Assembly: GCF_000687475.1 (NCBI RefSeq) | Contig: NC_057317.1 | Location: forward strand, 5,270,501-5,334,500 | Direction of reading: 5' to 3' | DNA length: 64,000 bases | Origin: Ustilaginoidea virens | Lineage: Eukaryota > Ascomycota > Sordariomycetes > Hypocreales > Clavicipitaceae | Shown here: positions 1 through 11,261 of the stretch, piece by piece | Numbering within the stretch: the first letter of the stretch is position 1 | How the letters are laid out: every line of letters starts with the position of its first letter | Made by a program: the position numbers and the translations under genes | The notes under the pieces: model-generated | The model's input: only the letters and a program-made list of their open reading frames with translations | Told to the model about the DNA's origin: nothing | Databases searched by the model: none

Positions 1-1270
1 AATTGGATAGTCTTTATGTGTAATATTTCTTCCTTTTAAGAAGTCGTGCGTAAGCTTTTCCATATAAGAGTCTTATAATAGCCAGGTCTTAGTAGGCCAA
101 TGCCGTATAATTTGGATACCTAGGAACTATTTTAGATTACTAAGGTCCTTCATTTTATAGGCTGCTTTTAATTTATTGACGAGGAATTCTACTTAGGGAC
201 GATTCTTTGGTTGAAATAATACTACTATATCATCCACAAAATAAAAGACTACTATAGTGGTAGTAATTATAATGCAAGGGTCTTCTGTATTAAGAGTAAG
301 GTCGAGGGATTTAAGGGTTAATAAAAGCTCTTATTGCCAAAGGTAAGGGGACCTGCGAAGACTATATAAGGCGCGCTGTAATAATAGTGCCTATCTAGGT
401 CTTTTAAATCTATCTAGATATTCGATATAGACGACTTCGTCCTATAGGCTATTAGTAAATGCCGATATAGTATCTATCTGTATAATATTAAGGTCGAACT
501 TCATTATAATAGCTACTAAGATTTGGAAGGATTTAACAGCTAGTGTAGCGGTATAGGTCTCTTTATCACTATAAGGTTGAAGATCACCACGTACACAAAT
601 TCAGACTTTAAATTTAGTGAGAAAGCCGTATTTATTATACTTGTATTTAATCACCCACGTAAGTGGTATAGGTTTATAATTATTAGGAAGGTCTGATAGT
701 TATATAGGCTTAAAGGTTCCTTTATTCTAATTATTGTAGAATTCGCTCTTTACGGCCTCTTTAAATTCTAATTCGAAATAGTAACCTTTTAGGTCTTTCT
801 AAAACCTAGGTTTAGGCGGTAGAGATGATTAGTATAGGCGTTCCTTAGTGCCTAGAAAAAAACTGCTAATAAAAGCCGTACTAGAAGCATTCTTACTAGC
901 TAGCCTAGCTGACCTTTGTAGTGTAAGACTAGTCTTAGCATTTGCTTTAAAAAGATGTATAGAAGCTGGGGTAGGTAGCTAGACTATAAGATATTGTTAT
1001 TTACTAGGAATAGCTTGTTCACTAGTGGGTATAGAAGTCGAAGGTAAGGTTAGGCTAGGCATAGAAGGCTGGGTAGTAGGAACAGGTATAATAGTAGTAG
1101 AAGGGTGAGATATATAGAGCTCGTCTATATCCTTATACTTAGATGCGTTATCGATATATTGTGGTAATATAAAAGGTCTTGAAGAAAGGATGCTGACCCC
1201 TTTATCTAGATCACACGCTAAGCTATTGTACGCGCCACAAACGCTGATACGTTCCTCAGGCAATGCCAAC
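1..1270 (-). pseudogene. Copia (Ty1) retrotransposon fragment with reverse transcriptase
   Basis: Remnant of a Copia polyprotein read on the minus strand, from the integrase-RT linker (near 1,270) into the reverse transcriptase, running off the left edge. Around 228-255 the minus strand reads YFVDDIVV, the Copia form of the RT catalytic YVDD box. Upstream lies a typical RT N-terminus (TFKPI.LSDLPNNYKPIPLTW). The linker at 997-1,178 (QYIDNASKYKDIDELYISHP) closely matches the linkers of the two Copia bodies at 21.9-29.5 kb, so this is the same or a sister family. Many in-frame TAG/TAA codons break the frame. No LTR is visible here and the right edge near 1,270 is approximate. It lies about 450 bp upstream of the myosin start. 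Confidence 0.85.
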
Positions 1271-1727
1271 CCAACACCAAGTTCCTTTATAGCGGTTGGC
1301 CAATTTATTTTAGGCCTGGGTTGGAGTCTTGGAGAAGTGGAAACGCATGCGGTCAGTGGTTATGGTTTGATTCGCCGACTGCAACTTCACCCAGCCCCTT
1401 GTTCAACCTTTTCGTTGAAGACAGGTTTCGCTCTGTTGATCTTCTATTCATCCTCTGCTGTGAACATATAGTTTGTTCTCTTTCCTCGCTCATGTGGGCT
1501 TGTGACATTACGTCCTTTGTTTGCGGCTTTGACAGACCCAGTATTTCGAACCCACCCCTTTTTAAACGTGTTTGGGGGCCACATATCGTCACAGACGGGT
1601 TGCTCCGGAGCGACGTTTTCTTCAAAGCACTCCTCTCCCATGAACAACTTCGACGAAAGTGAAAGAATATTCTTTTCTCCCACAGCCCGCTGAGTCGCCT
1701 TCATCCTCTCTTCGTGGTTTCCCACCC
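1271..1727 (+). other. Upstream region of the myosin V gene
   Basis: No gene supported. The stretch between the Copia remnant and the myosin start has normal composition (CpA and TpG present), unlike the repeat region, so it is probably unique 5' flank and leader. Short open frames on both strands have no recognisable motif and overlap one another. I could not place a promoter element. Confidence 0.5.
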
Positions 1728-4700
1728 ATGGCATCGACGTACGATGTTGGCACCAGGGCATGGCAGCCTGACGCTGCTGAGGGCTGGGTAGCCTCAGAGA
1801 TGGTCAGCAAAGATGTGCAAGGAACTAGGGCAAAGCTGGTCTTCAAGCTTGAAAACGGCGAGGTAATACACTAGTCTTTTGGTACTGCAGTTTCTTGTCA
1901 GTGAAACAGTTCTAAAGTCAGCGTCGATTATAGACCAAAGCGATCGAAGTGTCAGTCGAAGCCTTGCAAAGCGGAAATGATCCGTCACTTCCGCCCCTGA
2001 TGAATCCCACGATGCTGGAAGCTAGTGATGACCTCACGAATTTATCTCACTTGAACGAGCCGGCGGGTGCGATCTTATGTCTACCCCCTGTTTTGCATTC
2101 TTTCGAATATGTGTCGTGCTGACAAGATATAGTTCTCCAAGCTATCAGGCTACGATACATGCAGAAAGAGATATATACGTACAGTGGCATTGTTCTGATC
2201 GCGACGAATCCTTTCGCTAGAGTCGACTCCCTATATGTCCCAGGTATGGTCCAGGTATATGCTGGGAAGCAGAGAGCAACGCAAGCTCCGCATTTATTTG
2301 CCATTGCCGAGGAAGCATTTATGTAGGGCTAGTCATGCTTGGCCCGTGTTGTTGACTCGCTAATAAAGCAAAGGGATATGATCCGAGACAACAAAAACCA
2401 AACCATAGTGGTTTCTGGCGAGTCGGGTGCCGGAAAGACTGTGAGCGCGAAGTATATTATGCGGTACTTTGCAACCAGAGAGTCACCCGAGAAGCCAGGG
2501 GCTCGTGCCAAACGTGGAATGGAGTCGATGAGCGAAACCGAAGAACAGATTCTTGCTACCAACCCCATTATGGAGGCTTTCGGTAATGCCAAGACGACTC
2601 GAAATGACAATTCTTCACGGTTCGGTAAATACATTGAGATTATGTTTGATGAGAATACGAATATTATTGGCGCCAAGATCAGAACTTATTTGCTAGAGCG
2701 ATCACGACTTGTCTTCCAACCACTTAAAGAACGCAACTACCACATTTTCTACCAGCTTGTGGCTGGTGCTTCTGATAATCAAAGATTAGAGCTAAACATT
2801 CTTCCCATCGAGCAGTTTGAATACCTTAATCAGGGTAACTGCCCAACTATTGATGGCGTTGATGACAAAGCCGAGTTTGAAGCCACCAAAAAGTCGCTAC
2901 AGACGATTGGTGTGTCTGAATCACAACAAAATGACATCTTCAAGCTTTTAGCTGGCTTACTTCACCTTGGTAACGTGAAGATTACCGCCTCTAGAACAGA
3001 CAGTGTTCTCGCGCCAACAGAACCATCTCTGGAGAAAGCTTGTACTATTTTAGGCGTTGACGCACCTGAATTCGCTAAATGGATCGTGAAAAAGCAGTTG
3101 ATTACCCGTGGAGAGAAAATCACTTCTAACTTAAGCCAAGCGCAGGCAATTGTGGTTCGTGACTCGGTCGCAAAGTTCGTTTATTCTAGCCTCTTTGACT
3201 GGCTTGTGGAAATAATCAACCGTAGCTTGGCAACCGAGGAGGTTCTTAACCGTGTTAGTTCTTTCATCGGTGTTCTCGATATCTATGGATTCGAGCATTT
3301 TGCAAAAAACTCGTTTGAGCAATTCTGTATCAATTATGCAAACGAAAAGCTCCAACAGGAGTTCAACCAGCATGTGTTCAAATTAGAGCAAGAGGAATAT
3401 CTCAAGGAACAAATCGACTGGACTTTCATTGAGTTTTCGGATAATCAACCGTGTATCGATCTCATCGAGGGCAAGCTTGGTGTCTTGTCACTACTGGACG
3501 AAGAATCTCGATTACCTATGGGGTCGGATGAGCAGTTTGTGACAAAATTACATCACAATTTTACAGCCGACAAGCAGCATCGATTCTTCAAAAAACCACG
3601 ATTTGGAAAATCGGCTTTTACAGTCTGCCATTATGCGATCGATGTCACATATGAATCAGAAGGCTTTATAGAAAAGAACCGAGATACTGTCCCAGATGAA
3701 CATATGGCAGTCCTTCGAGCGACTACAAACTCCTTCTTGAAACAAGTTCTAGATGCTGCCTCTGCAGTGAGGGAAAAGGATGTTGCTTCCGCCTCTTCAA
3801 ACGCCGTGAAGCCCGCTGCTGGTAGGAAGATAGGCGTGGCTGTCAACAGGAAGCCAACTCTTGGTGGCATCTTCCGATCCTCACTCATTGAATTAATGAA
3901 TACAATCAACAACACAGATGTTCATTATATTCGGTGCATTAAGCCCAACGAGGCGAAGGAGGCTTGGCAGTTTGAGGGACCTATGGTCTTGAGCCAGTTA
4001 CGTGCTTGTGGTGTTCTGGAGACCGTACGCATCTCTTGCGCCGGATATCCAACTAGGTGGACATATGAAGAATTTGCTCTACGATATTACATGCTTGTTC
4101 ATTCTGACCAATGGACTTCGGAAATTCGCAACATGGCTGATGCTATTTTAACAAAAGCCTTGGGTACCAGCACTGGCAAAGGACTCGACAAATATCAGTT
4201 AGGGCTTACAAAGATATTCTTCCGTGCCGGCATGCTTGCGTTTCTGGAGAATCTCCGCACTAATCGACTGAACAATTGTGCTATTCTCATACAGAAGAAT
4301 CTACGAGCGAAGTACTATCGACGACGATATCTGGATGCCCGCATATCTGTTGTCCGTTCACAGTCGGCAGCTAGGGCATTTATTTCTAGAAGGCACGCGC
4401 AAGAACTACGCAAAATTCGAGCAGCCACTACAGTTCAACGTATATGGCGCGGTCAGAAAGAGCTCAAGAAATTCCTGGCCATCAGAAAGGACATGATTCT
4501 GTTTGAATCGGCCGCGAAGGGATATTTGCGACGAAAGCAGATAATGGAAACCAGAGTGGGAAATGCGGCGCTAGTAATTCAACGAGCTTGGCGATCCCGT
4601 CGGCAATTGCAGTCCTGGCGACAATATCGCAAAAAGATTACACTTATTCAAAGTTTGTGGCGCGGAAAACGAGCTCGGCGAGGTTACAAGAAGATTCGTG

Positions 4701-6857
4701 AAGAAGCTCGAGACTTGAAGCAAATTTCCTATAAACTGGAGAATAAGGTTGTCGAGCTTACCCAATCTTTGGGCTCCATGAAAGAGAAAAATAAAAACCT
4801 TGCAGCACAGGTCGAGAACTATGAAAGCCAAATTAAGTCCTGGAAGAACCGGCACAATGCTCTTGAGGCCAGAACTAAGGAACTTCAGACGGAGGCAAAT
4901 CAAGCCGGTATTGCTGTTGCACGCCTTCAGGCAATGGAAGATGAAATGAGGAAGCTACAACAAGCATTTGATGAGTCGACAGCAAATATTAAACGCATGC
5001 AAGAGGAAGAACGTGAATTGAGAGAATCTCTTCGTCTTTCGACGACTGAGCTAGAATCTACCAAGCAGACAAACAACGAACGAGAGAAGGACAACGTTAA
5101 CCTCCGACAAGAGCTTGAGGCACTGCGAGACGCGCTGGAGGTGGCGAAGCGAAGTGCCCCTGTTAATGGAGAACTCGTTAATGGAAACACAGCTGCAATA
5201 TCATCCGCGACGGGTCTCATTAATCTTGTTGCTTCCAAGAAGCCAAAGCGCAGGAGCGCAGGAGCGGAGCCAAGAGATACGGATCGCTTCAGCGGCGCCT
5301 ACAATCCTCGCCCCGTCTCCATGGCCGTTACGAACACCGCTCATCGCCAAAATTTGTCCGGCATAACTTACATACCTGGCGTTGATAATATTGAAATGGA
5401 ATTAGAATCCCTTCTCGCTGATGAAGACGGACTTAATGAAGAAGTCACCATGGGATTGATACGCAACCTTAAAATTCCTTCACCGAACACGACACCGCCT
5501 CCGTCGGATAAGGAGGTATTATTCCCGTCTTACCTCATCAATCTGGTCACTTCAGAAATGTGGAACAATGGCTTTGTCAAAGAATCCGAACGCTTCTTGG
5601 CGAACGTCATGCAATCCATTCAGCAGGAAGTAATGCAGCATGATGGTGATGAAGCAATCAATCCTGGCGCTTTTTGGCTTTCCAATGTTCACGAGATGCT
5701 GTCCTTTGTTTTTCTGGCCGAAGATTGGTACGAGACGCAGAAAACTGACAATTACGAGTATGATCGGTTACTTGAGATTGTCAAGCACGACCTTGAGAGC
5801 TTAGAGTTCAACATTTACCACACTTGGATGAAGGTCCTTAAAAAGAAGTTACAGAAGATGATTATTCCAGCCATCATTGAATCGCAGTCGCTGCCAGGTT
5901 TCATTACAAACGAGAGCAACAGGTTCTTAGGGAAACTTTTGCAGTCTAATTCTGCCCCAGCATACAGCATGGATAATCTTCTCAGCCTTCTGAACAGTGT
6001 CTTCCGCGCCATGAAGGCCTTTTACTTGGAGGACTCAATCATCACTCAAACCGTCACCGAGCTGCTTCGCCTCGTCGGGGTCACTGCCTTCAATGATTTG
6101 CTGATGCGCCGCAACTTCCTGTCGTGGAAGCGGGGACTCCAAATTAACTATAACATCACTCGTATTGAGGAATGGTGCAAAAGTCACGACATGCCCGAAG
6201 GCACCCTGCAACTCGAACACTTAATGGTAAGCTCTCTGCAGGAATTTAGTGACAAAGATGCGCGTGGCTAAGAAGTTTACTTGTGTAGCAAGCGACCAAA
6301 CTACTTCAATTGAAGAAGGCCACGCTGAACGATATCGAGATCATCCAGGACATCTGTTGGATGTAAGTGATGCGTCTGACCGCTTTTGAAAAAGTCAAAG
6401 ATCTTTTGCTGACATGGACCAAGGTTATCGCCCAATCAAATCCAAAAGCTGTTAAACCAGTATCTTGTCGCAGACTATGAGCAACCCATAAATGGAGAGA
6501 TCATGAAAGCTGTTGCGTCCAGAGTCACAGAGAAAAGTGATGTCCTCCTTCTTCAAGCGGTTGATATGGATGACAGTGGACCGTATGAAATTGCGGAGCC
6601 GCGCGCCATTACCGCTCTTGAGACATATACGCCGTCCTGTAAGTCGAATGTCTCATTGCTGTCTGGTATAGAACTTCAGGTGAATGGCTGACTCCAGTTC
6701 AGGGCTACAAACTCCACGCTTAAAGAGACTGGCCGAAATTGTATCCGCACAAGCGTTAGCGCAGCAGGAGAAGCTTGAATACGGGGATGGTGAAGATTTT
6801 GAGGGTCAAAACGGTTCTATCCCTGAAGCAGAAGAGCCGCTTGAGGCAGCGAAATGA
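1728..6857 (+). CDS. Class V myosin heavy chain (MyoE/Myo2/Myo5 type)
   Basis: Actin motor that carries vesicles and organelles to growing hyphal tips. Exons inferred as 1728-1862, 1934-2066, 2133-2322, 2374-6226, 6289-6362, 6424-6638 and 6703-6857, giving 1,584 residues, close to the usual fungal length. The start MASTYDVGTRAWQPD is the usual N-terminus. Motor: P-loop GESGAGKT (about residues 168-175), switch I NDNSSRFGK (~230), switch II DIYGFE (~455). Six IQ motifs follow at about 789-920 (for example AILIQKNLRAKYYRRR, ITLIQSLWRGKRARRG) for light chains, then coiled coil to ~1,090 and a C-terminal DIL cargo-binding domain (~1,200-1,520) ending EEPLEAAK. Introns are 51-71 bp, with phases that agree throughout. 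All motor motifs are intact, so the gene looks functional. The impala-like element begins 132 bp after the stop. Confidence 0.96.
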
Positions 6858-6989
6858 GGACGTTGGACATGTCGTATATGTAGATGACGTTCCTTATCCT
6901 CAGTAGAGACCGTATGTTGGTGAGATTTATCATGGCAAAGGCGATGGTTGACTTTGTGTACAAAACTCCTAATTCTCCAATACCAGGTA

Positions 6990-8387
6990 CAGTAGGTGTT
7001 CATTAATGCACGAACAACCCCACATCAACACTATCACCATATTATCGCGGAAGAATTCAAATAGCCACAACTTAGGTAGTAATGCATTAATTCTAATAAA
7101 ACAAGATGTGGCAAATAGCCCTGCTTTTTGCGATCAATATTTGGTATACCAACCACGTGCGCGAATAACAGCGTGTAAGCGCCATGGCATTGACTCAATT
7201 AGCCTCGTAATTAAGGCCTGTGGTATTACTGCCCACGCTTTTTTAATACATTCAGTCAATTCAGCCTTATGCGCCTCATTCTTTTTAAGATTAGATAGAT
7301 GAGGGTTAGCAGTTACCAATTCCTGCTTTAAAGCTTTCCATACATACTCAATAGGGTTTAAATCAGGCGAATGTGCAGGCCATTCAATCTGGATAATTGC
7401 ACGCTCAGAAAGCCAATGAGCCGTACTAGCGCAAACGTGAATTTTCGCGTTATCTTGCTGGAAAAGCCTTATGCCGTCAAAAATAGGTAAAAGACCTTCA
7501 GATAAAGCCTTCTGATAGCTTCGCGCTGTAAATCCCTTTCTAGCAGACTGTTCATCGCGTTCCATAATAATAATAGGGCTTCGGCCAGTGCGATAAATAG
7601 CCCCCCAAGCCATAATAGATAATGGTGACTTGACATGGCAAGTAAGGTTAATAAGACCCTTATTAAATCGTTCGTAAGGCTTCCGGAATACCCATATTGG
7701 TATATTTAGTACTTAGTTGGCTATAGAAGTCTCGTCAGAAAAGATAACCTAAGTAGGGTACTATATTAGTAAATAGCTATTAAAAGGGGCCATTTTCAAT
7801 CATACTTACCTCCATTAATTCTTCGACTCTTGGTAACCAATAACGTGCAAAATGAAGCCTATTTGCTGCTGTTTTTTTTGATAGTGGTATTCTTTTTATA
7901 GCTTTCCATTTGCGTTGCCAGGTGCCTCGAAGGCACCGTCGGATGGTTGAGCGGCTTATTCGGCCACCCATAGCGCCAATTAGGGCACTATATGTAATGC
8001 TGCGGTTCCTTTTGACAAGAAGAACAATATAGCGTTTTTCGGCCTCTGTAAGCTTTGGTGGCCGGCCAGAACGAGGCTTATTTTCTAAGGTTGCATCTTC
8101 TTTCCAGCGTTTAAATATCCTATGCGTGGTTGATGGCGATGTGTTAAATGCGGCAGCTACCGCGCGGTGGGTTTTACCTTGCGATAATTCGGCCACAATA
8201 GCAGCTTTTTGTACTGGCGAGAATTCATAATTCCTTTGACGATTTCCGGATATTTCCGTACTAAAGATACGATTTCCGGGCATTGTTGTGGTATATTATG
8301 GGTGTTGTAATGTAAAGGGTAAAATTGGTTGAGGCGTGAAGATTACGCGCTACGCGATTTTGTTCGTGCATTATTGGAACCCCACTG
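6990..8387 (-). mobile_element. Impala-like Tc1/mariner DNA transposon with TIRs and TA duplication
   Basis: A 1,398-bp element bounded by inverted repeats of about 27 bp. The left end reads CAGTAGGTGTTCATTAATGC and the right end, reversed, CAGTGGGGTTCCAATAATGC; 22 of 27 positions agree. Each end is flanked by TA (6988-6989 and 8388-8389), the Tc1 target duplication. Size, CAGT ends and a single transposase with DD34E spacing match fungal impala elements. It sits between the myosin and Fap7 genes without breaking either. TIR mismatches and a broken transposase suggest an old, immobile copy. Confidence 0.9.
7134..8283 (-). pseudogene. Tc1/impala-type transposase, broken
   Basis: The N-terminal half (8283-7780) carries the paired helix-turn-helix DNA-binding region (FSPVQKAAIVAELSQGKTHR and on) and a GRP linker (RSGRPPKLT). 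The C-terminal half (7613-7134) carries the second catalytic Asp (FQQDNAKIH) and the Glu (HSPDLNPIEYVWK), 34 residues apart (DD34E). The first catalytic Asp lies in the damaged middle (VIFSDETSI, about 7735), where a frame change and in-frame stops (one TAG probably from TGG) separate the halves. Halves and damage lie in the order expected for one gene, so this is a single decayed transposase. The extent given is the original reading region, not an intact frame. Confidence 0.9.
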
Positions 8388-8927
8388 TAGTATGCAAGTA
8401 GAGTAGAGCTAGTGTCATAACGCTAGCAAAGAGTGGGCCAGTTCGTGGTACAGGAAACTACCCTTAGTTACCAGGTACCTAGGTACCTACATAATCCACG
8501 CTTGGCTGAAATTTAAATCATTCGATCATGGTATCTTCTTTGCCGGAACAATACAAGAATTTAAACTAAAATTAAATTTAAAAAACAAAATAGAAATTAA
8601 CGATTATTCTTGCATTGCATATCCATGTCATATGGCTGCATGTAGAGGTTTCACCAAAGCGAGGCGGTGCCCCCATAGACGCATGATTCAAACCATTAAT
8701 TTTGCACCTCATCACAGTGTGTGTGTGTATGTGTGCGCGCAGGAGGATATTAGACGAACGTTTACTAATAAGCGTCAAACGTCTCTTATGCACCGCTCCT
8801 TCTTTTTTTTTTGCCTTGTTTTTAGCCCTTTTTTTTAATTTTCCCCCTCAATTTCCCCCCGTTAGCAGGAAGGGAGGAGAGTGAACTTCGACACTGAGGT
8901 ATAGTCCATTTCAGAATCGCGAAAAAC
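8388..8927 (+). other. Intergenic region upstream of Fap7 gene
   Basis: No gene supported. It holds a perfect 14-bp palindrome GGTACCTAGGTACC at 8474-8487, a GT microsatellite at about 8716-8740, and a C+T-rich tract (about 8797-8865) of the kind common in fungal promoters just before the Fap7 start. Confidence 0.5.
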
Positions 8928-9655
8928 ATGCGTCGATCACCCAACATCATTGTCACGGGGACGCCCGGTGTAGGCAAGACCACTCACTGTGAGAGCCTAG
9001 CTGAGCGAACAGGGCTTCGACACGTCTCTGTCAACCGAATAGTAAAAGATAAAGACTGTCACGAAGGCTGGAGTGACGAATACCAGAGTTGGATTGTGGA
9101 TGAAGATAAGGTGCGAACAAGACTTGATCGATTCTGTCCTAAGTGACAAGTCGATAAGTTTATGAAACATACCTCGCAAACTAATCTTTGTATCGCCAGC
9201 TTCTGGATGCAATCGAAGAGGATGTAAAATCTGGTGGTTGTCTTATCGACTGGCATGCTTGTGATTTGTTCCCACGAAGCTGGATAGACCTTGTTGTGGT
9301 GTTGAGAGTGGACTCATTCACACTTTACGATAGATTGACTGCCAGGTGAGTTGGTGGTAATCAGGAAACTTTTAGAAATATCTTCTCTCTGGTTCACTTA
9401 TTCCGGAGCATTCGCCCACTGGCAGTCTTACTAATTAATTGGCTGAGTAGAAACTACTCTGAAGGGAAGCTCCAGGAGAATTTAGACTCAGAAATCATGG
9501 ACATTCTACTTCAAGAAGCACGCGAAGCGTTTGATGAGGAAATTGTCATCGAATTATCCAGCAATAAATCCGACGAGATGGAGTCTAATTTAGACAGGAT
9601 CGAGAGTTGGGTCAAGCAATGGAAACTTGACAATGCATCAACTCAAGGTGTATAA
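8928..9655 (+). CDS. FAP7: Fap7/AK6 adenylate kinase-like NTPase
   Basis: Small P-loop NTPase of the AK6/hCINAP/Fap7 family; in yeast it binds Rps14 and is needed for late 18S rRNA maturation, and it has weak adenylate kinase activity. Exons 8928-9110, 9200-9345 and 9451-9655 give 177 residues (family about 170-200). The P-loop GTPGVGKT is at residues 11-18. The Walker B-like segment CLIDWHACDLFP (about 75-86) is a family hallmark. The LID-side segment YDRLTAR leads across intron 2 into NYSEGKLQENLDSEIM, the usual family continuation. Phases agree at both introns (89 and 105 bp). All key motifs are present. Confidence 0.94.
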
Positions 9656-10240
9656 CAGTGCTATGCAGCCTAAATCGACGTATCAAAACTGATACAAGGG
9701 ACGGATTTAAAAACAGAGAAACACGGTTTAATGATAAAATTTGATCCCAAAAGCATTAGTACAACAAGATGCATGCACGCTGTTGCTTAACCTTTTCACG
9801 CAATTAACCTCGCTAAGTCCTTGGGCGACATAACCCCGAGTTCAGTGCAACTAACGGGGCACTAAGGCTCAACATCTTTTCCTACACACGCCCTGGCTGG
9901 TGTACATATGTAGTTATGTACTCCGTACTAAGTTCTAGGTTTACTAGTATCAGGTCCTAGAGGGACTGACTTTTCCTTTTATCAGGTACTCTGCCAAGTC
10001 TGTTGACTGCTCCGCCTTGTATCTGTTGCCATCGAATTGACGCGTGAGTGCCTCCGTTTTCCTCTGAAAATTGCGCGATCACTTTATTCAGAGGATTGTC
10101 TGAGCCTTAGTGTGACCAATCTTTCAAGAGTAAATCACTACCCCTGGACTAATCTGTACCAAGAACTGGACTTAAATTGCTCTTGTCCTACTCCACGTGA
10201 GGGTTATAACATCTTCATACCACTTGAAAGGGGCGGCAAA
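9656..10240 (+). other. Intergenic region between Fap7 and ITPase genes
   Basis: No gene supported. An open frame from 10037 continues in frame into the ITPase, but its first 68 codons have no family similarity, so I treat it as leader sequence. Composition is normal. Confidence 0.5.
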
Positions 10241-11139
10241 ATGTCGCTGTGCTTGAATTTCGTGACTGGCAACACCAACAAGTTACGGGAGGTGAAGGCC
10301 ATACTGGAACCTGGGATTGAAGTTCGAAGCAGACCACTGGACATCGAGGAGGCCCAGGGTACCATTGAAGAGGTCACCAAATCCAAGTGCCGTAGAGCTG
10401 CTGAACTTGTCAAAGGTCCAGTACTTGTAGAGGATACTGCGCTATGCTTCAACGCCTTAGCCGGCTTGCCTGGACCGTACATGTGAGCTCAGCAGTTATC
10501 CCTCTTTATACCATGTCCTCCAAACGCACTAATTCAACGTAGCAAATGGTTTCTGGCAGATATTGGCCATGAAGGCCTTAATAACCTTCTTGCTGCCTAT
10601 GCAGATAAATCCGCCGAAGCAGTTTGCACGTTTGGCTACTCCGAAGGACCAGGACACGAACCCATCATTTTCCAAGGAAGGTGCCCAGTGAGTTAATTCA
10701 TACAAAAGTTCGTTTGGGCCGCTATTCTAGCGTTACGATGATGTTCCTAATATGGTATTGTTTTCCAGGGGAGAATTGTGCCTGCAAGAGGACCCAATCA
10801 TTTCGGTAAGGTGTATCACGCACTGCAACGGTCAAGAAAGCTGATTAACAAAATTATAGGATGGGATCCTATTTTTGAGTACGAAAGTAAAACGTGAGTT
10901 ACCCTAATATATCTTTCATTATCTGCGACCAATGCCCTGCATTTCTTGTCCTCTTTTTCTCTTTTTCTCTTTTTCTCCCACACAAGATGAGAAAACATCC
11001 ATTCGAGAAAGAAAGTAGGTGAAAGATGCTGACCCTTACGGAAAGATTTGCGGAAATGGATGGCGCCCAGAAGAATGGAATTTCCCACCGAAGTCGGGCT
11101 TTAGAGAAGTTGCAGACGTGGTTCCACAACAAAGTCTGA
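10241..11139 (+). CDS. HAM1: Inosine triphosphate pyrophosphatase (HAM1/ITPA family)
   Basis: Hydrolyses ITP, dITP and XTP to monophosphates, keeping deaminated purines out of DNA and RNA; cytosolic. Exons 10241-10482, 10543-10687, 10769-10805, 10860-10893 and 11046-11139 give 183 residues (family about 185-200). The start [20 protein letters not shown] places the substrate-binding TGNxxK motif at the N-terminus, with CAAA before the ATG. Then come [20 protein letters not shown] (metal and base pocket), [23 protein letters not shown] and the conserved SHR ([11 protein letters not shown]). Three introns are 60-81 bp; the fourth is 152 bp and ends after a CTGAC branch point. It ends 122 bp from the convergent C78 peptidase gene. 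Confidence 0.94.
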
Positions 11140-11261
11140 GAAGCACTGTAGTTACACTGCATTATCGTCACTTGGGGGAGTTTTTCGCAGACTGTGGCTC
11201 ATTTCGTCAAAAGAGTCAGGCAGCATGGGAAAGAAAATGGATAAACTAGAAGTGAATCAGC

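Noticed and set aside
1353..1761. Overlapping open frames on both strands upstream of myosin
   Set aside because: They overlap in several frames, lack motifs and occupy the expected leader/promoter of the myosin gene.
10037..10240. N-terminal extension of the ITPase by 68 residues
   Set aside because: Family members start at MSxxNFVTGN; the extension has no similarity or targeting signal, and the ATG at 10,241 has a good context.
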